Origin: JANQPC01 sp039208375 | GTDB taxonomy: Bacteria > Pseudomonadota > Alphaproteobacteria > Rhodobacterales > Rhodobacteraceae | Reading direction: 5' to 3' | Assembly (NCBI GenBank): GCA_039208375.1 | Contig: JBCCRC010000002.1 | Location: forward strand, 47,727 to 111,726 | Length of the DNA stretch: 64,000 nucleotides | In this document: piece after piece, positions 27,576 through 34,761 of the stretch | Layout of the letters: each line of letters begins with the position of its first letter | Numbering within the stretch: position 1 is the first letter of the stretch | Notes under the pieces: model-generated | The model's database searches: none | What the model saw: only the letters and a program-made list of their open reading frames with translations | Told to the model about the DNA's origin: nothing | Position numbers and translations under genes: made by a program

Positions 27576-28211
27576 CTATGGTTGGTAAATAGCACAGTTC
27601 GCCGCAGTGTCACCCCCAAACTGTAGGCGTGCTGAATCAACCTGTACGCGGCGGGCGTTCCGAGGCAGCGAAAATGCGATCACACGCTCGGTTGAACCGA
27701 ATTCGATCCCGCCGTTCCGCCGCCAGATGATCTCGGGCACGGCAAGCAATATGCGCCCGGTTTGAAGCGGTCGGTCGACGTAAAGTTGAAGATCGAAGCC
27801 GTCTCGTACGGCCTTCACCACCATGAAGGTCGCAGGGGCAGACTTTTTTTGAAGCCGCCGGGGATCCCCGTAGTTTCCCGTATCGGGATCGCGCGCTGCC
27901 TCGAAGGCCGCCTTGAAGGCAGCCTTGCGCAGGGCCGTCTGCAACCGTGCCTTCCATTCCGGGCCACACGTGATCGCCGTTTCGGGTTGGGCCGGCCCTG
28001 ACCGCGCCTTCGGCTTGGGTGCCCAACTCCCCGCCAGCCGTTCATATGCAACGTTTAGGTTAACCAGCCGTTCATTCGATCCTGGTGTTTTTCGCTGCAG
28101 TTCCCCATGCAAGTGCCGCGCAATCGCGCGGTAGGCTGCTCGCACGTCATCCCACGTGCTTACTTCGCTGCAACCGAGGACTGCGAGGTCCTGCGTAAAC
28201 GTTCCGTACAT
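27576..28211 (-). CDS. Degenerate J-domain-like protein
   Basis: 211 residues from ATG 28211. The N-terminal 60 residues follow a DnaJ J-domain layout (WDDVRAAYRAIARHLHGEL, then NERLVNLNVAYERLAG), but the invariant His-Pro-Asp tripeptide that stimulates DnaK is replaced by His-Leu-His. After a linker there is an Arg/Lys-rich helix and a beta-rich C-terminal domain (FDLQLYVDRPLQTGRILLAV) that I do not recognise. It may be a scaffold rather than a co-chaperone. The longer TTG frame (28223) has no better ribosome binding site. Confidence 0.6.
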   Translation of the reverse strand: MYGTFTQDLAVLGCSEVSTWDDVRAAYRAIARHLHGELQRKTPGSNERLVNLNVAYERLAGSWAPKPKARSGPAQPETAITCGPEWKARLQTALRKAAFKAAFEAARDPDTGNYGDPRRLQKKSAPATFMVVKAVRDGFDLQLYVDRPLQTGRILLAVPEIIWRRNGGIEFGSTERVIAFSLPRNARRVQVDSARLQFGGDTAANCAIYQP

Positions 28212-28379
28212 GAAAGCCCCCAAGCCGAATTACGGCATTAATGGGGCAAAGCTTGGCAGAGTTTGTGGCGCGAAGCAGCGAAATCCGCTGCTGCCGAGGC
28301 GAAGTGCGCGCCGTTGATCATGGATTGCGACGCAATCCTGAGTTAACAGGCGCATAGATTTCCGATTTGGAAAAAATAG

Positions 28380-28823
28380 CTAGGGGCGGTTGCGTGTGTC
28401 GCGGTCGTATCGCGCAATCATGCCTTCAAGCGCCTTCGCCCGCTCTGATCTGGCCCGTCGCGCGGCTTGATCCGCAGCTGCTTTATCGGCGGCGAGGCCG
28501 ATTACCGTAACGCGCCGATAGATGGCGCCAAACTCTGCCTCTGAGCGCCGCGCCTGATCTGCGAGTTTGGCCTGGCTTGCCCGCCGATCTGCTGCAATCT
28601 TCTGCGATGCGCGCACAAACATTGGCAGATAGGGGACTGAATCGGCGTCGGCCGCTTCAATCTCCTGATCGACGCGTGTCATGAGCGTGTCGATCTCGTC
28701 CTGTAGCGCCTGCGCGGCGGCCTGCCTTTGCTGGTGCAACTGTGCCGCCTGGGCGAGCTTGTGGTCTTCCAGCCCCTTCAGCAATCGAAGCGCTGCGAGG
28801 CGGCGTTCGGCTGCATCACTCAT
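28380..28823 (-). CDS. FliJ-like coiled-coil protein
   Basis: 147 residues, nearly all helical and rich in Ala, Gln, Arg and Glu (LEDHKLAQAAQLHQQRQAAA; ASQKIAADRRASQAKLADQA), the look of FliJ, the coiled-coil stalk that links FliI to FlhA. No other fliJ is present. Direct sequence identity to FliJ is too low to prove by eye. ATG 28823 overlaps the end of the upstream small gene by 8 bp, so it is part of the motA operon. Confidence 0.6.
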   Translation of the reverse strand: MSDAAERRLAALRLLKGLEDHKLAQAAQLHQQRQAAAQALQDEIDTLMTRVDQEIEAADADSVPYLPMFVRASQKIAADRRASQAKLADQARRSEAEFGAIYRRVTVIGLAADKAAADQAARRARSERAKALEGMIARYDRDTRNRP

Positions 28824-29052
28824 CGGTGGGTGCGGGTTTGGCCGCGCCCGCGGACCCTGCATCCACCGCGGCAAGGGCCCGCCGAATGCGTTCGAGCAGC
28901 TCTGGGTCAAAAGGCGGTATCTGAGGTGGCGCTGTTAGGCGCAGGGTGGAGAGATCCGGCTCTTCGTCCGGCTCGGGCACCGGGTCAGCCGCAAAGGCCG
29001 GCGCAGAAAACGCCAGAACACAGGCCATGCCCCCGAAGGCAAGCCGCATCAT
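28816..29052 (-). CDS. Small exported protein between motA and the FliJ-like gene
   Basis: 78 residues with a signal peptide (1-21, ending SAPAFA) and a short Pro/Glu-rich mature part (PVPEPDEEPDLSTLRL) ending in a helix. Its ATG overlaps the motA stop (ATGA) and its stop overlaps the next gene, so expression is tied to the stator. From memory a small motility gene overlapping motA (flaA) was described in Ruegeria TM1040; I cannot confirm that this is the same protein. Confidence 0.65.
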   Translation of the reverse strand: MMRLAFGGMACVLAFSAPAFAADPVPEPDEEPDLSTLRLTAPPQIPPFDPELLERIRRALAAVDAGSAGAAKPAPTDE

Positions 29053-29915
29053 GCCGCCGCCAGTTCTTTTTGAGCCGTTTCGACTTGGTAGAAATCGGGC
29101 TGCATATGGGTTGGGATGCTGCCGCGTCCGATTTCAACGCAGATCGCCGGCGGATGCTCGGCTACCATCGCAACGAAGATATCGCGGATCACAAGGTAGA
29201 AGGCCCCATCTTCATCCTCGATCTGCTTCAATCGGCCGGAAATCGGCGCGACCATGCAATAGGCGAGAAACACGCCGAGGAATGTGCCTACGAGCGCCCC
29301 GCCGATCATTTTGCCAAGAACTTCTGGCGGCTGGTCGATTGAAGACATCGTTTTGATCACCCCCAGAACGGCCGCGACGATGCCAATTGCGGGCAGGCCG
29401 TCCGCCATTGTTTGAATGGCTTTTGCGGGCTCTAGTGACTCGTGGTGGTGCTTTTTGATCTTGGCGTTGATTACATCTTCGGTTTGATACTTGTCGTCGA
29501 ACTGCATCGAGAGCATGCGGAAGCTGTCGGTAATCAGGTCGATCGCGAAGTGATCATTTTGGATTTTCGGGTAGCGCGAGAAGATCGAACTGTCATGCGG
29601 GTTCTCGATATGCTCATCGAGTGCGGTCATGCCCTTTGATTTGTAAAGCCGCGTCAGCTCAAACATCAAAAGTAGCAGGTCATTGAAATCATTGGCCTTC
29701 CAGCGCGGGCCTTTAAGGACTTTCAGAAGGCCAGCGCCGGAGCCTTTGACCACCTTCAACGAGTTGGCGATGACGAAGGCGCCGAACGCGCCACCGCCGA
29801 TCATCATGCCTTCGTAGGGCAGGGCGTAGAGGACGATGTCCATCTTCCCGCCCGATAACATGAAGCCCCCGAACACCAAGCCGAAGACCATCGCAAGACC
29901 AAGAATGAGTGACAC
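29049..29915 (-). CDS. motA: Flagellar motor stator protein MotA
   Basis: 288 residues, GTG start. Four membrane helices with the MotA signature (SLEPAKAIQTMADGLPAIGI) and the final pair (GALVGTFLGVFLAYCMVAP). The cytoplasmic loop is the part that contacts FliG. With MotB it forms the proton channel. It heads the leftward operon motA-small exported gene-fliJ-like. motB is not adjacent but at 31863, separated by an unknown gene and mucR. Confidence 0.96.
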   Translation of the reverse strand: MSLILGLAMVFGLVFGGFMLSGGKMDIVLYALPYEGMMIGGGAFGAFVIANSLKVVKGSGAGLLKVLKGPRWKANDFNDLLLLMFELTRLYKSKGMTALDEHIENPHDSSIFSRYPKIQNDHFAIDLITDSFRMLSMQFDDKYQTEDVINAKIKKHHHESLEPAKAIQTMADGLPAIGIVAAVLGVIKTMSSIDQPPEVLGKMIGGALVGTFLGVFLAYCMVAPISGRLKQIEDEDGAFYLVIRDIFVAMVAEHPPAICVEIGRGSIPTHMQPDFYQVETAQKELAAA

Positions 29916-29964
29916 GTCGCACCCCAGCGGTTAAGTGAATCCATGTACGATTGATCGTTGAATA

Positions 29965-29994
29965 CAAGGATAGTTGACATCTATCAAGAATAAA
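29965..29994. promoter_or_regulatory. motA/29998 divergent region: two CAAG[A/G]ATAAA elements
   Basis: CAAGGATAGT (29965-29974, degenerate) and the exact CAAGAATAAA (29985-29994), starts 20 bp apart. TTGACAT precedes the second copy by 4 bp; the flgI promoter region shows the same composite with 4 bp fewer or equal spacing (TTGACAT-N3/4-CAAGAATAAATT). Confidence 0.55.
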
Positions 29995-29997
29995 TTC

Positions 29998-31041
29998 ATG
30001 GTGTTTGCAAGTTTTGCATGGAGTGCTCTCAGGATGGAACATCCAACGACACTGATTTACCTGCCGGACGGCGAGACGATGGGGCAGCTACACCGTGGGT
30101 GGCCCGATGGCTTGCGCGTGGCGCTCTGCCTAGAAGAGGGTGGTCGAAGCGATTTGGTGTTCGTGCAGGAGGAGGATGTCGCCAACGCGCCTGCGCAGGT
30201 GGCGGATCTGCTTGGGCGCGACGATTCCGATTTTGTGATTGTTCCAACGCTTGGCGGATATCCGACGCGGCGCCTGAGTTTCGGCGAAGAACAGCAGCTT
30301 TGCGGCATGCTGGCCGACATGGCGGATTTGCCAGGGCAGGCGCGGGCCTTCGTTAAGGATCGGGCGGGGCGCGAAGAACAAGCTGCAACCGGTAGCTGGG
30401 CTATGCCTGAACCAGAAGAACTGACGCATGCGCCCGCACCGCCGCCTCCACAAGCCGCAGCGCGCGCGGCGCCCCGTATGCGCATCATCCGCCCCGAACC
30501 AGCAGCCGAGCCGCCCGCGCCGGCGGCGCAACCGCTTGCCACTGCCCATTGGGGGCACATTGAGCGCGCCGGTACGGTTTTGAAGATCGCCATTGAAGGT
30601 CCGGTTGGCGAGCGCGCGCCGAATGATGATATCTTTGCCCATCCCGTGGCGCTGTCGGGGGACCGACGGCGGCTGCAGGCGGTGATCTCCCTCCCGCCTT
30701 ACGATCGGAAGAACCTACCGGGATGTTTTCAAATACCGCTCGAGTCGCTCCCTGAGGGTTGCCCAGACATCCCCGCAGGTTCGTCCCACCGCGTGTTCAT
30801 CCGCGCCGAAGGGCAGGTTCTCACGATCACCTTGCCGGCGCTGGCCCCCGCCGGTGCGAGCAAGCCAAAACCAAGGGCGCAAAAGCCCAAGGTGACGCCT
30901 AAGCCCAAACGCCGCGGCATGCTTGGCCCGGCCGTTGCGGCGGCGGTCGCGCTAGCAATGGTGCAGGTGGGCACTTCGCAAGAGGCCAAGGATATCATCC
31001 GGCTTGCCGGTTCTTATCCAACAAACACACAAGATAAGTGA
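29998..31041 (+). CDS. Flagellar-cluster hypothetical protein, about 347 aa
   Basis: Not recognised. The N-terminal domain (about 15-135) has LIYLPDGETMGQLHRGWPDG and hydrophobic strands; a Pro/Ala linker follows (about 140-185); then a beta-rich domain (190-280; HIERAGTVLKIAIEGPVGER); a Lys/Pro-basic stretch (KPKPRAQKPKVTPKPKRRG); and a C-terminal hydrophobic segment (GPAVAAAVALAMVQV) that could be a membrane anchor. The order suggests a tail-anchored, inward-facing protein. Starts possible: ATG 29998, 3 bp after the promoter element, or ATG 30034. Position opposite motA implies a motor or stator role (inference). Confidence 0.6.
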   Translation: MVFASFAWSALRMEHPTTLIYLPDGETMGQLHRGWPDGLRVALCLEEGGRSDLVFVQEEDVANAPAQVADLLGRDDSDFVIVPTLGGYPTRRLSFGEEQQLCGMLADMADLPGQARAFVKDRAGREEQAATGSWAMPEPEELTHAPAPPPPQAAARAAPRMRIIRPEPAAEPPAPAAQPLATAHWGHIERAGTVLKIAIEGPVGERAPNDDIFAHPVALSGDRRRLQAVISLPPYDRKNLPGCFQIPLESLPEGCPDIPAGSSHRVFIRAEGQVLTITLPALAPAGASKPKPRAQKPKVTPKPKRRGMLGPAVAAAVALAMVQVGTSQEAKDIIRLAGSYPTNTQDK

Positions 31042-31065
31042 AGACGATTGCTTATAGGCACAGAT

Positions 31066-31080
31066 TTAACCAAAATGTAA
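31066..31080 (+). promoter_or_regulatory. Near-consensus CtrA-type box upstream of mucR
   Basis: TTAA-N7-GTAACC differs from the perfect boxes at 33940, 42306 and 48945 by one base in the second half-site. It lies about 200 bp before the mucR ATG. Two small hairpins (31142-31165 and 31174-31190) lie in the leader between. Lower confidence because of the mismatch and distance. Confidence 0.35.
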
Positions 31081-31282
31081 CCGAAGAAGCAAACATAACG
31101 GGAAAGCGAAGATTTGAGTTTTCCTTGTGAACAATACTTGAGCTGCGCTGTTCGCTTTGCGCAGCATGTCGTGAGCCGAAGAAATCGGCTACCACATTGG
31201 CCCTGAACACAGGCGCGGGTAATGCCTGTCGAGCAGAGGCCAAGATCCCGCGCCCGACGCGGGTGAAAAAAGAGGTCAGAAG

Positions 31283-31723
31283 ATGACACAACAAGACACC
31301 AAGAACGAAATGATCGCGCAGATCGTTTCCGCCTATGCCGCGCGGCCTGATGTGAGTGCTGCAGACATTGCGGAACTTACCTTGAAGTTGACCCATGGCA
31401 TTGGAAGCGACGCCGCACCTTCCGCCGCCCCCGAAGAGACTGTCGCACCACTGGCGTTTGAAGCAGCAAAGCCCGCAATTCCCGTCGAAAAGGCCGTAAC
31501 CAATTCCAAGGTCTACTGTCTCTGCTGCGGCAAGGGCTTCAAGATGCTCAAGCGCCATCTTGGCGCCGAACATGGCCTGACCGAGGCGCAGTATCGCGCC
31601 AAGTTCAATCTGCCGGAGGATTTTCCGCTCGTGGCGCCTGAATATTCGGCGATGAAGGCAAAGACGGCGAAAAAGCTTGGCTTGGGTCGATACGAGCGCA
31701 CCAAGGCTGATCCGGTCGAGTGA
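31283..31723 (+). CDS. MucR/Ros-family zinc-finger transcriptional regulator
   Basis: 146 residues. The prokaryotic zinc finger is Cys79, Cys82, His92 and His97 (YCLCCGKGFKMLKRHLGAEH), followed by the family tail (LTEAQYRAKFNLPEDFPLVA; YSAMKAKTAKKLGLGRY). MucR proteins bind AT-rich DNA and, in Caulobacter and rhizobia, control motility and cell-cycle genes with CtrA. AGAGGTCAGAAG precedes the ATG. It lies between an unknown flagellar gene and motB, so it is a strong candidate for a regulator of this cluster. Confidence 0.93.
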   Translation: MTQQDTKNEMIAQIVSAYAARPDVSAADIAELTLKLTHGIGSDAAPSAAPEETVAPLAFEAAKPAIPVEKAVTNSKVYCLCCGKGFKMLKRHLGAEHGLTEAQYRAKFNLPEDFPLVAPEYSAMKAKTAKKLGLGRYERTKADPVE

Positions 31724-31862
31724 CCGCAATCCCGTAGCAGTCTCGTCGCGGTAGCCCCTACCGTATCGCGTACGCCAACCAGCCAAGTTGCCCGGGCACA
31801 TGCGCGGCCCCTCGGCCGTGCGGCGTGCCTTTGAAGTGCATGACAGAATTGAGAGCCCGCCC

Positions 31863-32933
31863 ATGGCCAAGCAGCAAACGATACTGATCAAGAAGATCGA
31901 GGATGACGGCCATGACGACCATCATGGCGGCGGCTGGAAGGTGGCGTATGCCGACTTTATGACGGCCATGATGGCGTTTTTCCTGCTGCTATGGATCCTC
32001 GCCGCGTCGGATGAGGAAGCGCTGCGTGGCTTGGCCGACTATTTTACCCCAAGCCTTTCGGAAGCAGGCGGTAAGGGCCAGGGCTTTCTCGCCGGCCAGG
32101 TTCTTGCAGAAGACGGCATCCTTTCGGGCACCGACGGGCCAAGCAGCGAAACGCAACTGCCAAGCTTCGGGCAGGAAAACCCGCTTGCCGTGTTCGATAG
32201 CCGCATCCGGTATGATATGGAGTTTGATCCTGCGGCTCCCGCCCAGGCCGCGGGCGAGATCGCTGACGAGGATGGCTTCCCCGGTGCATCCGCAACTGAA
32301 GACGCCGCAGACGGCTTTTCCGGCGCCGCCGGTCAAAGTGAACAGTCCGCGATGGATTTCGAAGATATGGCAGAGGTATCGCTGGCTGAGCTGATCGAGG
32401 CGGAGGCTGAGCGCCGCGAAGAGCTTGAGGAAATCGGGGAACAGATCGTGGCGCGCCTCGCCGCGGAACCGAGGCTCGCAGACCTGGAAAACAACCTCAC
32501 GTTCGAAATCACTCCGGCCGGGCTTGAGATCCAGCTTGTGGACGGAGACGGCAAATCGATGTTTGAGATCGGTAGTGCTGTGATCGAGGGGCGCACCAAG
32601 ACGCTTTTGGCCACGGTCGCCCAATCAATCGCTGACAAGACGTGGCCCCTTGCAATCTCGGGGCACACCGACGCGCTGCCCTATGCAGATGGCGTTGATT
32701 ACTCCAATTGGGAGCTTTCGGCGGATCGGGCGAATGCAACCCGCCGTGAGCTAATCAGCGTGGGTGTCGATCCTGGGCGGATCAATCGGGTCTCCGCCTA
32801 TGCCGAGACTGACCCCATCGAGGGTATTGCGCCCGATGCACCGGAAAACCGGCGGATTGCGATCCTGCTGCAGTATCCCTCGAGCCTTCCGGCCTCAGCC
32901 CTTGGGCTTGGGGCAGAATTAGGGCCTCAATAA
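31863..32933 (+). CDS. motB: Flagellar motor stator protein MotB
   Basis: 356 residues from ATG 31863. A basic N-terminus (QTILIKKIEDD) leads to one membrane helix with the proton-carrying Asp31 (YADFMTAMMAFFLLLWI). A long acidic linker (about 90-210) precedes an OmpA-like peptidoglycan-binding domain (from about 220; AISGHTDALPY; SADRANATRRELISVGV; NRRIAILL). The linker is longer and more acidic than in E. coli. The upstream frame back to 31788 has no support. Confidence 0.94.
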   Translation: MAKQQTILIKKIEDDGHDDHHGGGWKVAYADFMTAMMAFFLLLWILAASDEEALRGLADYFTPSLSEAGGKGQGFLAGQVLAEDGILSGTDGPSSETQLPSFGQENPLAVFDSRIRYDMEFDPAAPAQAAGEIADEDGFPGASATEDAADGFSGAAGQSEQSAMDFEDMAEVSLAELIEAEAERREELEEIGEQIVARLAAEPRLADLENNLTFEITPAGLEIQLVDGDGKSMFEIGSAVIEGRTKTLLATVAQSIADKTWPLAISGHTDALPYADGVDYSNWELSADRANATRRELISVGVDPGRINRVSAYAETDPIEGIAPDAPENRRIAILLQYPSSLPASALGLGAELGPQ

Positions 32934-33265
32934 GAAACAATAGCGCAATGGCGGCCCTGCATACCGCCGTTGTGCGAAACAGTTGGGGGTTTGGCCGCAG
33001 TATTGGGCCAGATCGCCCTCATCCCTCCTCTTAGAACTCATAAATCTAGATACCTGCGATGCCCGCCCACAATATCTTGTGGTGTGCGTGGCGCGAAGCA
33101 GGTCAGCCAGATTGTATAATGTTTGTATAGAGTTTGTACGCGCAACGCATAGGGAGAGTATATATTAAGTATGCAATCTACAGAACTGAAAATAGTGGGA
33201 AATTGATCTTCACCGGACTTTAACCAGGGCGAGGACGCAGCAAAAAGCCTTGGAGCAGAAGCCCA
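32934..33265. other. 332-bp intergenic region with a weak hairpin after motB
   Basis: A GC-rich imperfect hairpin (about 32944-32976; core GGCGG-N9-CCGCC) follows motB and may slow transcription, but lacks a T-run. The rest is AT-rich (TATAATG near 33116-33122; GTATATATTAAG near 33158-33170) and may hold the promoter of the next gene. No CAAGRATAAA element was seen. Confidence 0.4.
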
Positions 33266-33943
33266 ATGACGACGACGACAAATACCCTTTTGCATGCCAT
33301 CTGGACCGGAGAGGTCGCAGCGGTTCTACCCCACCAAAAACACAAATTTTTCGACCTGCTTACGGTACTCCTTAAAACGCAGGTCGTTTTGATCGAAGTT
33401 CCGGAAGGCCCCCTTTGCGGCCAGGTGCTCCAGGAAACGGCAGAGCTTATGCCCGATTTGCCGCTCGGAGATGTTTTGGCCGAAGAACTTGATCTCGACA
33501 TCCCTGCAGGGTCGGTTGTCGTTTGTCTGTCGGCCAACGGCCTCGGGGCAACCGGCGATCTCCCCACCGTATGGAAAGCGCTTGGTGCGGTAGCGGCACA
33601 GATGATCGTCGATGTGGTTCAGCTGGCCGACGCCCCGTTCGCGGATGAGCGCGGTGAGATGCGGCGCATCGCCGATCTGCTGATGTCGGTGGTGTGTAGA
33701 CTCGCAGGTGAGCAGTCTTCGGTGGAGACCTCTCTATTCAAGACGGCAATGGCCCGCGCGTTCGCTGCAGCGCTTGAAGGGCGTGCGACAAGACATCTGG
33801 CTGACGAAGTCGTAACCGCCCGGTTCCTGCCCGAGATGCTTTCGCCAAGCCCGACGGCGGATCTTCTCGACATGCTGATGCTGACGGGCGCGTCGGGTGC
33901 ACCGCATGCCCCCTTGGCGCAGGACATGGCTCGTAGAGTTTAA
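33266..33943 (+). CDS. Flagellar-cluster hypothetical protein, 225 aa
   Basis: Not recognised. Soluble, mostly helical, no signal peptide. The N-terminal third has alternating hydrophobic segments (KFFDLLTVLLKTQVVLIEVP; GSVVVCLSANGLGATG); the C-terminal part is helical with RHLADEVVTARFLPEMLSPS. It lies between motB and the sigma-factor gene, whose promoter elements overlap its stop codon. A cytoplasmic regulatory or assembly role is possible but unsupported. Confidence 0.6.
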   Translation: MTTTTNTLLHAIWTGEVAAVLPHQKHKFFDLLTVLLKTQVVLIEVPEGPLCGQVLQETAELMPDLPLGDVLAEELDLDIPAGSVVVCLSANGLGATGDLPTVWKALGAVAAQMIVDVVQLADAPFADERGEMRRIADLLMSVVCRLAGEQSSVETSLFKTAMARAFAAALEGRATRHLADEVVTARFLPEMLSPSPTADLLDMLMLTGASGAPHAPLAQDMARRV

Positions 33944-33956
33944 TCCATCATTAACC
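33940..33956 (+). promoter_or_regulatory. CtrA-type box upstream of the flagellar sigma gene
   Basis: Perfect TTAA-N7-TTAACC (TTAATCCATCATTAACC), the full CtrA recognition pattern. It overlaps the stop codon of the preceding gene and lies 67 bp before the sigma-gene ATG, immediately next to the CAAGAATAAA elements. CtrA control is inferred from the motif; ctrA itself is outside the window. Confidence 0.7.
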
Positions 33957-33958
33957 AA

Positions 33959-34005
33959 TTTATTCTTGTAAATCGGCTGATTTATCGGTCAAATACAAGA
34001 ATAAA
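33959..34005. promoter_or_regulatory. CAAGAATAAA elements in both orientations before the sigma gene
   Basis: Minus-strand copy at 33959-33968 (TTTATTCTTG on the plus strand) and plus-strand copy at 33996-34005, both exact. The plus copy ends 18 bp before the sigma-gene ATG and overlaps where a ribosome binding site (ATAAGGGAA) begins. Confidence 0.6.
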
Positions 34006-34023
34006 ATAAGGGAACGCAAAGAT

Positions 34024-34752
34024 ATGCCCATGTTTCAGAACGCCTTAAATGAGCCACCGCTCGAGGTTGAAGAAGAGCGCGCCGCGCTCAGAGCCTGGCA
34101 AAGCCGCGGCGATCGCGCGGCCCTTGGGATGTTGTTGCGCTCACACGCGCGGCAGGTCCGGGCGCATGCACGGAAATGGGCAAAAAACGCCACCGATCTC
34201 GACGATCTAATGGCCGAAGGCATGATGGGGCTGATCGATGCGGCGTCGCGCTTCGATCTGGATCGCGATGTGCGTTTTAATACCTATGCCGTCTGGTTCA
34301 TCCGCAACCGAGTGGCCGCGGCGCAAGCAACGGTTTCCAGTATCGTCGATGTGCCGACGCGCGTGTTCATCGATGCACGGTCCGGCAAGTTGGACCCGAC
34401 GGCCAATGCAGAAGCGATGGCGGCGATTGAGCCGATGGTGGGGGTTGATGAGGCCTCTGAGGTAGGTGCCGTTGTTATCTGTCCTGACAAAACACCAGAA
34501 GAATTCGTGGCAGAGCAATCTGCGCAGGATGCCGTCCGCCGTTTGCTTGACGAGGCGCTCGAAAAGCTTGAGCCAATGGAACAGGCCGTCATTCGACGCC
34601 GCCTTGATGGAGAGCACGTCAAAGGTGATGCGCACGATATCCTTGTGAAAGTGACGTGCCAGCGCCTTCGTGCGATCGAGCGCCGCGCCATCGTACGGCT
34701 TCGACAGATCTTGCAGCGCAGCGGCTTCAGTCTTGCGATGCTCGAACACTGA
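34024..34752 (+). CDS. RpoH-like sigma-70 family factor of the flagellar cluster
   Basis: 242 residues. Residues about 15-110 match sigma region 1.2-2: SRGDRAALGMLLRSHARQV, then DDLMAEGMMGLIDAASRFDL and VRFNTYAVWFIRNRV, resembling heat-shock sigma factors (GDR...SHLR, EGNVGLMQAVKRFE, ATYAMWWIK) more than FliA. Region 4 (about 180-235; KLEPMEQAVIRRRLDGEHVK) has an unusual helix-turn-helix (LVKVTCQRLRAIERRAIVRL). It is likely a dedicated flagellar sigma factor. Its promoter carries a CtrA box and two CAAGAATAAA elements. fliK follows after 9 bp. No FlgM-like anti-sigma was found. Confidence 0.82.
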   Translation: MPMFQNALNEPPLEVEEERAALRAWQSRGDRAALGMLLRSHARQVRAHARKWAKNATDLDDLMAEGMMGLIDAASRFDLDRDVRFNTYAVWFIRNRVAAAQATVSSIVDVPTRVFIDARSGKLDPTANAEAMAAIEPMVGVDEASEVGAVVICPDKTPEEFVAEQSAQDAVRRLLDEALEKLEPMEQAVIRRRLDGEHVKGDAHDILVKVTCQRLRAIERRAIVRLRQILQRSGFSLAMLEH

Positions 34753-34761
34753 GGCGCGCCG

